From assembly GCA_938084085.1 (NCBI GenBank), contig CALKDV010000340.1, forward strand, positions 1 to 8,147: a DNA stretch of 8,147 bases, written 5' to 3'. Position numbers and translations under genes: made by a program. This stretch comes from an uncultured Nannocystaceae bacterium. GTDB taxonomy: Bacteria; Myxococcota_A; Polyangia; Nannocystales; Nannocystaceae. The stretch's first letter is position 1. Every line of letters starts with the position of its first letter. This document shows positions 1-6,683 of the stretch, one piece after another. Under the pieces are notes generated by a model. That model worked only from the letters and a program-made list of their open reading frames with translations, did not search any database and was not told where the DNA came from.

Positions 1-409
1 GGTAGCAGCGACTGTCCCCGGAGTGGGCGGTCCAAAATTCTTCTCCAGTGCCTAGCACCATCACAGCTGTGCAGCCCATGCCATGCGCCTCTGGGTTTTC
101 AGCGGCGTATTCGTCGATGCGGCGGCTGGCGAGGTTGAACGCATCTACCAAGAGCTGCTGAGGGTCGCCCTCGTGAAAGTGCTCTTTGACGTGCGTCGCG
201 ATTACCTCCACGGCGAGCGCGGAGGCGATCTCTCCGGCGTTGTGCCCACCCATGCCGTCACAGACGAGCGCCGCGTAATAGCCGCGCTCTTGGTTGTCGA
301 AGACGGCGATGGAGTCTTCGTTGTGGTCTCGCGCGAGGCCAGGGTCGCACGCACCGGCGACTTGGACTTCGAGGGGCTCGCGTCGGATGCGTTTGAAGAT
401 CTTGTACAT
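1..409 (-). CDS. PP2C-type Ser/Thr protein phosphatase, N-terminal part (runs off left edge)
   Basis: Metal-dependent (Mn/Mg) protein phosphatase of the PP2C/PPM family, which removes phosphate from Ser/Thr in the cytosol, usually opposing Hanks-type kinases. The 136 codons present carry the family signatures in order: RDHNED at about residues 27-32, DGMGGH at 51-56 (the Asp and Gly are metal-site residues) and GDSR at 131-134. The C-terminal half, with the later metal-binding Asp residues, lies outside the window, so activity cannot be judged. I chose the ATG at 407-409: no other in-frame start was found between it and the tRNA, and the family begins only a few residues before the first motif. 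The Shine-Dalgarno is weak. The start is 51 bases downstream of the tRNA-Ala gene on the same strand, with no convincing promoter between, so read-through from the tRNA promoter is possible. Family assignment is firm; the substrate is unknown. Confidence 0.93.
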   Translation of the reverse strand, partial: MYKIFKRIRREPLEVQVAGACDPGLARDHNEDSIAVFDNQERGYYAALVCDGMGGHNAGEIASALAVEVIATHVKEHFHEGDPQQLLVDAFNLASRRIDEYAAENPEAHGMGCTAVMVLGTGEEFWTAHSGDSRCY

Positions 410-460
410 GGGTACCTGTGTGAGCAGTGTATGGGCGGTACACCGACAAGGAAAATAAAG

Positions 461-533
461 TGGAGCTGAGGGGAATCGAACCCCTGACCTCTGCCTTGCG
501 AAGGCAGCGCTCTCCCAACTGAGCTACAGCCCC
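461..533 (-). tRNA. tRNA-Ala (anticodon CGC)
   Basis: The 73-base sequence folds into a full cloverleaf: 7-bp acceptor stem, D-arm with AGTTGGGA loop, 5-bp anticodon stem (CTGCC/GGCAG), 5-base variable loop, and T-arm with loop TTCGATT closed by AGGGG/CCCCT. The anticodon loop is TTCGCAA, with anticodon CGC at 500-498 reading the Ala codon GCG. The acceptor stem contains a G3:U70 wobble pair and the discriminator is A, which are the known identity elements for alanyl-tRNA synthetase and confirm the assignment independently of the anticodon. The 3' CCA is not encoded (the next bases are CTT), so a CCA-adding enzyme is required. GCG is a frequent Ala codon in the neighbouring genes, which fits a dedicated CGC isoacceptor. 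Confidence 0.97.
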
Positions 534-544
534 AAGGAGGCGTG

Positions 545-573
545 AAGCTAGCAACGCTGGGGACGCTGCGCAA
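545..573 (-). promoter_or_regulatory. possible promoter of tRNA-Ala
   Basis: On the minus strand TTGCGC (573-568) is followed after 17 bases by TAGCTT (550-545), which ends 11 bases before the mature tRNA 5' end. Spacing and position suit a sigma-70-type promoter giving a very short 5' leader. Both hexamers match the consensus at only about half of the positions, so this is a weak call. Confidence 0.3.
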
Positions 574-600
574 CCTTCCATCGGCGCCGGGACCTCGCAT

Positions 601-747
601 TCACTGGACCGGTTCCTCCATGTACGCGCGCCTCGCGACGACCTGTCCGCCTAGACCCAACAGCAGCCATGCGCCCCAAATGAGCGTGAGGGGCCCAAAA
701 TCGGGCATCACCAACCACTGAGCCAGCAATTCGACGTGTGCGCCCAT
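601..747 (-). CDS. possible small single-helix membrane protein
   Basis: A 48-codon reading frame in the gap between tRNA-Ala and tlyA. The product has a short N-terminus, one hydrophobic stretch at about residues 17-37 (around LTLIWGAWLLLGLGG) and a basic-then-acidic tail (ARRAYMEEPVQ), which would suit a one-pass inner-membrane protein with the basic end inside. Most codons end in G or C, as in the real genes here. In-frame ATGs at 756 and 774 could extend it by 3 or 9 residues; the last would overlap the tlyA start by two bases and has a G-run about 10 bases upstream. No good Shine-Dalgarno stands before the ATG at 747. I recognise no family. It could be a chance open frame in GC-rich DNA; it is kept because nothing else occupies this gap. 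Confidence 0.35.
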   Translation of the reverse strand: MGAHVELLAQWLVMPDFGPLTLIWGAWLLLGLGGQVVARRAYMEEPVQ

Positions 748-759
748 CGTCCGCATTAT

Positions 760-766
760 GGGGAGG
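760..766 (+). promoter_or_regulatory. ribosome binding site of tlyA
   Basis: GGGGAGG ends 6 bases before the ATG at 773 and decides between two in-frame starts. The alternative ATG at 758 overlaps this site and would add five residues with no Shine-Dalgarno of its own. Confidence 0.7.
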
Positions 767-772
767 TCAGCC

Positions 773-1561
773 ATGTCGCACAAGCCCCCCAAGAACCGCT
801 GCCGACTCGACGTCCTTGTGGTGGAGCGTGGACTCGCAACGTCCCGCACCCGCGCGCAGGCGATGGTGCTCGCCGGGGTGGTGGTGGTGGAGGACCACAC
901 GGTCGACAAACCGGGGACCATGGTGCGCACCGACGCTCAGGTGCGGCTCAAGCGGGGACACGAGGGCGTCCTCCCCTACGCCTCTCGCGGGGGCCTCAAG
1001 CTGCGTGGAGCCTTGGACGCATTCTCGGCCCTCAAGGTGGCGGGCCGAATCGCCATGGATGTGGGAGCGTCGACCGGGGGCTTCACGGACTGCTTGCTCC
1101 AGGCTGGGGCGGCCCAGGTTTTCGCCGTGGATGTGGGCTACGGGCAGCTTGTCTGGAAGCTGAGCCAAGACCCTCGGGTGGTGGTGCTCGATCGGGAGAA
1201 TATCCGCAGTTTGTCCGCGGAGAAGGTGACGGAGCCGGTGTCCTTGGTGGTCATGGACTGCTCCTTCATCTCCTTGCGCAAAATCCTCGCGCCGTTGCCA
1301 AAATTCCTCACCCCCGAGGCCGACGTGGTCGCGTTGGTCAAACCCCAGTTTGAGGTGGGGCGCGACGGGGTCGGCAAGGGGGGCATCGTGCGGGACCCGG
1401 CGCTTCGCCAGCGCGCGCAAGAGGATGTGGTGGAGGCGGCACAAGCCCTGGGATTCGCGCTCGAAGACCGGTGCATCTCCCCGATCCTCGGCCGGGAGGG
1501 GAACGAAGAATCTTTCGTATGGCTACGCTGGGGCTCTGCGCCTATGCTGGGCGACTCATGA
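773..1561 (+). CDS. tlyA: TlyA family rRNA (cytidine-2'-O)-methyltransferase
   Basis: SAM-dependent methyltransferase that, in characterised members, 2'-O-methylates cytidines in 16S and/or 23S rRNA in the cytosol; in mycobacteria this affects capreomycin susceptibility. The 262-residue product matches the usual family length. Residues about 11-60 form an S4 RNA-binding domain (RLDVLVVERGLATSRTRAQA). An FtsJ-like Rossmann methyltransferase follows, with SAM motif DVGASTGGFTD at 96-106. The tetrad expected from Mycobacterium TlyA is present as K76, D162, K190 and E246, with spacings close to the reference, so the enzyme should be active. The start at 773 is set by a good ribosome binding site. 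The stop overlaps the ATG of the next gene (ATGA), implying translational coupling with the yhbY-like gene. Some family members were once called haemolysins; that name is not supported here. A 16S-only versus 16S/23S specificity cannot be read from sequence alone. Confidence 0.95.
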   Translation: MSHKPPKNRCRLDVLVVERGLATSRTRAQAMVLAGVVVVEDHTVDKPGTMVRTDAQVRLKRGHEGVLPYASRGGLKLRGALDAFSALKVAGRIAMDVGASTGGFTDCLLQAGAAQVFAVDVGYGQLVWKLSQDPRVVVLDRENIRSLSAEKVTEPVSLVVMDCSFISLRKILAPLPKFLTPEADVVALVKPQFEVGRDGVGKGGIVRDPALRQRAQEDVVEAAQALGFALEDRCISPILGREGNEESFVWLRWGSAPMLGDS

Positions 1562-1869
1562 GCGCTCGCATCACCTCCGCCCAGCGAAAATTCCTGAAAA
1601 AGCTCGCCCATCCACTGCAGCCGGTGGTGCAGGTGGGCGGCGAAGGCATCTCCGAGGGAGTGGTGCGGGCCATCGAGATCGCGCTCCAAGACCACGAGCT
1701 GATCAAGGTGCGCTTGGGGCAGTCCTACGAGGGCCCTCGAGACGAGGCAGGCGCGGCGCTCGCCGAGGAGACCTCGTCTCAACTTTGCCAGGTGATCGGT
1801 CGGATCGTCGTGTTGTATCGCGCGCGCGATCCCAAAGACGAGCGCGCCCCGGGGATCACGCTCCCTTGA
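1558..1869 (+). CDS. yhbY: YhbY-type CRM-domain RNA-binding protein
   Basis: Small (103 aa) protein made of a single CRS1-YhbY (CRM) domain, a KH-like fold that binds RNA; E. coli YhbY associates with precursor 50S particles. The sequence shows the expected start (SAQRKFLKKLAHPLQPVVQVG), the GxxG RNA-contact loop as GGEG at residues 27-30, followed by ISEGVVRAIEIAL and HELIKVRLG, and the closing strand IGRIVVLYR. Length and motif order fit the family. Its ATG lies inside the last codons of tlyA with a four-base overlap, so it is probably translated by re-initiating ribosomes. Pairing with an rRNA methyltransferase is consistent with a role in ribosome assembly. Its last 14 residues are a charged tail. 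Family assignment is firm; a specific function in this organism is inferred. Confidence 0.93.
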   Translation: MSARITSAQRKFLKKLAHPLQPVVQVGGEGISEGVVRAIEIALQDHELIKVRLGQSYEGPRDEAGAALAEETSSQLCQVIGRIVVLYRARDPKDERAPGITLP

Positions 1870-1916
1870 TCCGGCGACCACCGAGGTTGGCACCCCGACC
1901 TTGGCGAATTCCTGGC

Positions 1917-3728
1917 ATGTGGCCCGGCGTGTGGGTGGCATCGTTCGCATGTTCGACGTGGTGCGTCGCATCCTGCGCGTCGGTCCCACGCATGAAGCGA
2001 GGAGACCCCTCCGTGGTCGCGCTTCAGGCGGGGGACCTCGCCCCGACACAGACCGCGGACGATCTATCGGCGGGCACGCGCGCGCTGATGGACCTGCTTG
2101 AGAAGGTCCAGCAAGAGCACTACCGAGAGCTCTTGGACGCCTCGCTGGACGTGCCGGCCTACTACCTTGGCTACGACGTGATCGACGCGCGCGCCCGATG
2201 GTTGGGAGCTCGAAGCGGCGCGATCATCGAAGAGCTCGACGAGCGGACTCGCCTGGTGGACGTAGATGTGCGCGTCGGCACGCGCGCGCTCGACAACGGC
2301 AACCCGACCGCGGCCTACGAGCGCAATGGCCTTGGTGCGGGCGCGAGTTTTCCGCTGGATCCGGCACCTCTCGCGCTGCGCCAACGGTTGTGGGAAGTCA
2401 CCGACGCCCAGTACGCCGCGGCGTTGGAGGCCCACGCCCAGGTGTCGTCGGAGGCACAACTCCAAGGTCCAGGGCTGTCGCCGCCCGATGATTTCGGGCC
2501 CCCAACCTCGCGCGTCAACCACGCATGGCGACCGCCGCTCGACATGCGTGAGGCGTGGGGCCGCTGGCGTACCCGCGTGCGAGCGCTCTCTCAATTGCTC
2601 GAAGAGGATGACCACATCCTCTCAGCGCGGGTGACCATGCAGCTTGTGGAACAGACCCATCATCTGCTGGATACGGACGGTGGGCGCTCGGTCCACGCCA
2701 CCACGCGGGTGCGCCTCGCGATGGAGGTCAGCGCGCAGGCCGAGGACGGGATGACTGTGGAGCGGTTCGCGAGCTTTGATGGTCAGTCCCTGGCCGCGCT
2801 GCCGGACGAGGAGACGGTCGTCGAGGTCGCGCTCCGTCTGCGCCGCGAGGTGGTCGCGCTGCGGGAGGCCCCCTTGGCCACGCCTTTCTCGGGCCCGGCG
2901 ATCCTCGACGGACGGGCGGCGGCGGTATTTTTTCACGAGGTATTTGGTCACCGACTCGAAGGGCATCGCCAGCGCAGTCGGAGCGAAGGGCAGACCTTCG
3001 CGCAGAAAATGGGTGCGCCCGTGTTGCCGCCTTTCCTCGACGTGGTGGATGATCCAACGGCGGCGTCCCTCAATGGGCAGCCCTTGGCGGGTCACTATGT
3101 CGTCGATGACGAGGGCGTGGCGTCCGAGGCCGTGGTGCTCGTTGAAGATGGGGTGTTGCGTGATTTTCTGCGCAGCCGCGCTCCCGTTTTTGAGGGGGAT
3201 CGAAGCAACGGACACGGGCGCCGGGCACCGGGATATCAGGCGGTCGCGCGTCAAGGAAACTTGATCGTCTCCGCGAACGTGACCGTGTCCGAGCAGACCC
3301 TTCGAGATTCCCTTGTCAAGCTCGCGCGCCGGCAGGGCAAGCCGTACGGTCTGTGGTTCAAGGAGATCGTTGGTGGGTATACGACCACCGAACTCAGCGG
3401 CGCGCAGGCCTTCGAGGTGCTGCCGGTGCTCGTGCTTCGCGTGTACGTGGACGGGCGCCCCGACGAGCTCGTGCGTGGCGTGGACATCGTGGGGACCCCG
3501 CTCGCTGCGCTGGAGACCATCGTCGCGGCGGGGGATCGCATGGAGGTGTTCAACGGGGTCTGCGGCGCCGAGTCGGGGTGGGTTCCGGTGAGCGCCTCGA
3601 GCCCCGCGCTTTTGCTGGAGCAGCTGGAGATTGAACGCAGCGATCGGGCCTCGGATCGGGCCACGTTGCTGGGACCTCCGGCGCGTGAGGATCTCACCGT
3701 CGATCGGGCCCGTAGGAGGATCCGGTGA
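1917..3728 (+). CDS. exported TldD-like zinc metalloprotease (HExxxH retained)
   Basis: TldD/PmbA (U62) family protein, 603 aa from this start, against about 480 in E. coli TldD. The excess is mostly N-terminal. Residues from about 55 to 185 resemble the TldD N-terminal domain (RARWLGARSGAIIEELDERT, then VDVRVGTRALDNGNP). HEVFGH at 340-345 is the HExxxH zinc motif, and C549 in GVCGAESGWVPVS sits where TldD has its third metal ligand, so it should be catalytically competent. The start is uncertain. ATG 1917 begins an uncharged hydrophobic stretch ending in VASC, a lipobox-like motif. TTG 1866, overlapping the yhbY stop, would add an Arg-rich n-region and has GGGGA 10 bases upstream. ATG 1992 would remove the export signal. 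I infer export as a lipoprotein or periplasmic protein. The stop overlaps the start of the inactive partner, as expected for subunits of one complex. The peptide substrate is unknown. Confidence 0.85.
   Translation: MWPGVWVASFACSTWCVASCASVPRMKRGDPSVVALQAGDLAPTQTADDLSAGTRALMDLLEKVQQEHYRELLDASLDVPAYYLGYDVIDARARWLGARSGAIIEELDERTRLVDVDVRVGTRALDNGNPTAAYERNGLGAGASFPLDPAPLALRQRLWEVTDAQYAAALEAHAQVSSEAQLQGPGLSPPDDFGPPTSRVNHAWRPPLDMREAWGRWRTRVRALSQLLEEDDHILSARVTMQLVEQTHHLLDTDGGRSVHATTRVRLAMEVSAQAEDGMTVERFASFDGQSLAALPDEETVVEVALRLRREVVALREAPLATPFSGPAILDGRAAAVFFHEVFGHRLEGHRQRSRSEGQTFAQKMGAPVLPPFLDVVDDPTAASLNGQPLAGHYVVDDEGVASEAVVLVEDGVLRDFLRSRAPVFEGDRSNGHGRRAPGYQAVARQGNLIVSANVTVSEQTLRDSLVKLARRQGKPYGLWFKEIVGGYTTTELSGAQAFEVLPVLVLRVYVDGRPDELVRGVDIVGTPLAALETIVAAGDRMEVFNGVCGAESGWVPVSASSPALLLEQLEIERSDRASDRATLLGPPAREDLTVDRARRRIR
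3714..3719 (+). promoter_or_regulatory. ribosome binding site of the TldE-like gene
   Basis: AGGAGG inside the last codons of the TldD-like gene, 8 bases before the ATG at 3728. The spacing favours ATG 3728 over the adjacent GTG at 3725 and shows independent, strong initiation of the second subunit, despite the TGATG overlap. Confidence 0.75.
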
Positions 3729-5542
3729 TGGCGGGTGTGGCCGCGCTCGCGGTGACCTGGGCGGTTGTGGGCGCCCCCGAACCTGCGGCGGAGACGTCGT
3801 CGGACGCGGCGCGGCAGGAGCGACAAGCGGTGGGGGGGGAGCTGTCGCGGGGGCTGGCCGGGCTGTACATCGAAGGCGCGGATCGGCCGTACGCGCTGAG
3901 GGCCACGCTGCAGCGGGCCACGCTCTTGTACGCCGTGGGTCGGTACGGCGCGCTTGTGGAGAGTCAGCTGGTCCGCCGGGCCATGGGCGAAGTGGAGGCG
4001 CGGGTGGGCGCCCCGGCGCGAGACAGCACGCAGTTTTTTGGGAGCGGCGCGCGGGTGGTGTTCCAACTCCCGCTCGTGCCCGATGCGGAGGCCGCTCGTC
4101 GCGCCGTATGGCTCGCCGCGGACGCAGCTTACAAGGGAGCATTGGAGAGCCTCGACATGCGCGGGGCGGCGGAGGCCTCCTTGAACGCGCCGACGCAGAT
4201 TCCAGACTGGAGCCCGGCTCCCACGCCTCTCGAGGCGGCGGGTGGTCAGGGCGACTGCGAGGACTCGACATCGCGAATGGCGGGGGCTCGGCGATGGCTC
4301 TCCGCGGAGCGGGGGCGCGTTGAAGCCCTCACGCGGACGCTCTCAGAGGGTTTCAATGGGGCGCCGTGGATCGAGCGCGGCGAGGTCACGGTGCAGGCGG
4401 TTGTCGCCCAACGAGACGACCTGGACACGGATGGGCTCGCGCGCTGCGAGTCGCGGATCGAGCTCGTGATCGCCGTAGTGGCTCAGGCGCGGGCTGCCGA
4501 CGGGCTGGTGCTGCCGCGGGCGTCGGTGTTGCACCTGCGTGACGAGGAGTGGCTCGGAGGGCAGGGGTGGAAGACCTTGGCGACGAAGGGGAGCGCCCTC
4601 GTGGCGGAGACGGTGGAGGCCCTGGCGCTCTTGGTGGAGGCGCCTCGGGTTGAAGAGGACTACGACGGTCCCCTCGTCTTGTCCGCCTCTGCTGCCGCCC
4701 AGCTGCTCGCCGTGACCGTGGTGCCGCACGCGTCCGGGACGCCCGCGCCGTTGTCGGAGTACGGTCCCATGACGGAGCTGCAGCCCCACTGGATCGATTC
4801 GCTCGGCACGCAGGTGATGCCGCCGTGGATCGATCTCTCCGACGATCCCCACCTCGCGGGAGGATTTGGGAGCTACGGGGCGGACACGCAGGGGGTGTGG
4901 GCTGAGCCTATCGATGTGGTGGGCGGCGGCGTGTTGCGCAGTCTCTGGATGACGCGGCACCCCAACGCGTCTATGCCAACGAGCAACGGGCGATCGCGAG
5001 GGACCTTGAGTTTGATGGAGGGGACCTCCGCGAGCAATCTGACCTTGCGCAGCCATCGGCCAGGCAGCGGCGCCGAGGCCCTCGAGGAGGACGCCCTCGC
5101 CAGGGCTCGTGAGGACGGCTATGACCACATCTACGTGGTGGAGTCGCTGCGCGATGAGTCCGTGCTCGGCGTCAACGAGATCGACGAGGCGGCGGGCTAT
5201 GGCACCGGGCGGCGCGTGGATCTCCCCGCGCCGGCGATGCTCGTTCGGGTGGGAGCGGATGGCTCAAGAACCCTCGTTCGGGGGGCGCTGCTCAGCTCGG
5301 CGAGTTTGCGGGTGCTCCGTCGAATACGGGCGCTGGGGGATGCGCCCCACACCACGCGGTTTCGCGTGCCGCCTGGGGTCGGGGGGGGGCTCGGCGCGGC
5401 GCTGGGCGTGGAGGGTATCTTGACGGAGACGGTGAACCTGCAGGTGACCACACCGGCGTGGCTAGTGGAGGGGTTGGAACTTGTCCCCGTGCGAGGTGAA
5501 GCTCCGCGTGCACCCCGATTAAGGCATCCCCTCGAGGAGTGA
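3728..5542 (+). CDS. exported TldE/PmbA-like protein lacking the HExxxH motif
   Basis: Second TldD/PmbA-family protein, 604 aa, nearly the same length as its neighbour. An N-terminal hydrophobic segment (residues 2-16, AGVAALAVTWAVVGA) followed by a Pro/Ala-rich stretch looks like a Sec signal peptide, though it lacks a basic n-region. The N-terminal domain parallels the partner (ARVGAPARDSTQFFGSGARV). At the position of HEVFGH the sequence reads AVTVVPH (H334 region): the HE pair is gone, so no zinc protease site. The C-terminal part keeps the fold (DHIYVVESLRDESVLG, then LVRVGADGSRTLVRGALLSS), but the Cys ligand has no counterpart. E. coli TldD/TldE is likewise an active-inactive heterodimer, so I infer that this is the non-catalytic subunit. 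It starts on the partner's stop codon. Two long G-tracts (3832-3839, 5381-5389) lie in the frame. Residues 175-190 hold an acidic, Cys-containing patch of unknown role. Confidence 0.8.
   Translation: MAGVAALAVTWAVVGAPEPAAETSSDAARQERQAVGGELSRGLAGLYIEGADRPYALRATLQRATLLYAVGRYGALVESQLVRRAMGEVEARVGAPARDSTQFFGSGARVVFQLPLVPDAEAARRAVWLAADAAYKGALESLDMRGAAEASLNAPTQIPDWSPAPTPLEAAGGQGDCEDSTSRMAGARRWLSAERGRVEALTRTLSEGFNGAPWIERGEVTVQAVVAQRDDLDTDGLARCESRIELVIAVVAQARAADGLVLPRASVLHLRDEEWLGGQGWKTLATKGSALVAETVEALALLVEAPRVEEDYDGPLVLSASAAAQLLAVTVVPHASGTPAPLSEYGPMTELQPHWIDSLGTQVMPPWIDLSDDPHLAGGFGSYGADTQGVWAEPIDVVGGGVLRSLWMTRHPNASMPTSNGRSRGTLSLMEGTSASNLTLRSHRPGSGAEALEEDALARAREDGYDHIYVVESLRDESVLGVNEIDEAAGYGTGRRVDLPAPAMLVRVGADGSRTLVRGALLSSASLRVLRRIRALGDAPHTTRFRVPPGVGGGLGAALGVEGILTETVNLQVTTPAWLVEGLELVPVRGEAPRAPRLRHPLEE
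5381..5389 (+). repeat. G9 homopolymer tract within the TldE-like gene
   Basis: Nine consecutive G bases encode part of a Gly-rich turn (GVGGGLG) in the C-terminal domain. A second tract of eight G lies at 3832-3839 near the 5' end of the same gene, and a third at 6025-6032 in the next gene. Tracts of this length can slip in replication and shift the frame, but in GC-rich genomes that use GGG for Gly they also arise by chance. Confidence 0.5.
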
Positions 5543-5680
5543 TGGCGGACAGGCCGCGATTTGTGGCCGTTTACGGGGTCTGCCATGGGCCCACAAGAGT
5601 CAGGCGTTCGCGGAGAACTTGCCAGAGAGGGGCGGAAGCGAGGACACTGTGTGCACGATGCGCCGCGTCGTCGATTGGTC

Positions 5681-6664
5681 ATGACCCTCGCTGTTCACTT
5701 CGTCGCCTGCAACACCCAGATCGAGATGATCGGCGTGGATCCTCTCCAAATCCCTGGCGTGAGCGGGCCCGACAGTGTGCGCAGGCGGGTGGTCGAGCTG
5801 TGGGATCCATCCGTGGAGATCGTCGTCGCGGACGTGGTCATGAATGACCGGGAGATTCCCGAGGCGCTGAGCTTGATGTACGAGGCGGACGAGATCCATA
5901 TCCACGGGATCATCCCTCGGATCGCGCTCAAGATGATCCCTCAATCGAGGCTTGAGCTGCTCGAGCAGACTCCGCTCGTGGTGCATGGCCCGTGGGCGGG
6001 AACGGCCGATCTATTGACCAGCATGGGGGGGGAGAACGAGATTGTATGGCCAGGACCGGTGATCTTCGACGCCTCGGCGCGCGCGTGCTGGACCCGCGAT
6101 GTGAAGGACGGCATGGCCGAGGACGACGCGACCGCAGAGAAGGCCAAGGAAGCGGAGGACCGTCCGCGAGCATTTTTCTTCGATGTACATCGAGGCCCCA
6201 TGGTCCCGCTCGCGACGCCGCAGCGTCCGCAGAAGGTGGACGGGGGCTACCAGGTGAGCATTTTTATCCCACCGGAGTATGCAAAATCCGCCCGCGACGC
6301 CATCGTGGAGCAGCTTGAGGCCCACGCGACGGACGGCGTGCAAGTGGAGCTTTGCCACGATCAAGAGGCGAATCCGCTGGCAGCAGCGCGGACCCGTCGC
6401 TACGCCCACCTTTGTATCGCGCCGCTGATGAACTACTGGGCCACGTCACGGACGTCCATGGGCGCCATGGCGCAGCGAGTGCCGTTGATCGTGGTGGGGG
6501 ACCATCAAGACATTGAGCAGCCCCCGGGTGTCGCGGTCGTGGAAGACTTCGAGGCGCTGGGTCCGATCTTGACCCAATGTTTCGCAGCGTGGGGCGAGGG
6601 GAATGTGGCGCCGCTCGATCCTGAGGCGGCGCGGGCGTGGCTCCTCGAACGCGTGGCTCGATAG
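5681..6664 (+). CDS. GT-B glycosyltransferase-like protein, function unknown
   Basis: Product of 327 aa from ATG 5681. I do not recognise it with certainty. The first half looks like the acceptor domain of a GT4-type glycosyltransferase: VHFVACNT at the start, EADEIHIHGIIPRIAL near residue 70, then TPLVVHGPWAGTADLL. The second half has a Rossmann-like strand pattern and, near residues 245-265, NYWATSRTSMGAMAQRVPLIVV, which resembles the C-terminal nucleotide-sugar region. The usual E-x7-E pair is not evident, so it may be a divergent or inactive member. A lysine/acid-rich linker lies around 145-165 (DDATAEKAKEAEDRP). No signal peptide. Longer frames from TTG 5561 or ATG 5585 are possible, but the 138 bases before 5681 have poor third-position GC and do not look coding. 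No strong Shine-Dalgarno precedes 5681. It is the last plus-strand gene before a terminator and is probably co-transcribed with the TldD/TldE-like pair. Confidence 0.6.
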   Translation: MTLAVHFVACNTQIEMIGVDPLQIPGVSGPDSVRRRVVELWDPSVEIVVADVVMNDREIPEALSLMYEADEIHIHGIIPRIALKMIPQSRLELLEQTPLVVHGPWAGTADLLTSMGGENEIVWPGPVIFDASARACWTRDVKDGMAEDDATAEKAKEAEDRPRAFFFDVHRGPMVPLATPQRPQKVDGGYQVSIFIPPEYAKSARDAIVEQLEAHATDGVQVELCHDQEANPLAAARTRRYAHLCIAPLMNYWATSRTSMGAMAQRVPLIVVGDHQDIEQPPGVAVVEDFEALGPILTQCFAAWGEGNVAPLDPEAARAWLLERVAR

Positions 6665-6683
6665 CGTCTAGAGGCGTCGCGTA

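Noticed and set aside
427..443. GTGTA/TACAC inverted repeat between the tRNA and the phosphatase gene
   Set aside because: Only five base pairs with no T-tract; too weak to call a terminator or a regulatory hairpin.
535..720. AAGGAGG followed by GTG at 542 on the plus strand, opening a 59-codon frame
   Set aside because: Only one base separates the Shine-Dalgarno-like sequence from the GTG, the product has no recognisable features, and the AAGGAGG is the complement of the short leader before the tRNA.
754..759. CATTAT as a -10 box for tlyA
   Set aside because: Transcription would start inside or next to the ribosome binding site and no reasonable -35 box lies at the right distance.
1901..2101. 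Overlapping plus-strand frame at the start of the TldD-like gene
   Set aside because: The peptide is Arg/Gly-rich with no family resemblance and lies in the shadow of the frame that continues into the conserved TldD domain.
2622..4271. Long minus-strand open frame across the TldD and TldE-like genes
   Set aside because: Composition is Arg/Pro/Ala-rich low-complexity, typical of an antisense shadow in GC-rich DNA; the plus strand carries clear conserved motifs.
5542..5847. Frame beginning at ATG 5542 just after GAGGAG
   Set aside because: The product is Arg/Cys-rich and unlike any family, and it overlaps the better-supported frame from 5681; the Shine-Dalgarno is only two bases from the ATG.
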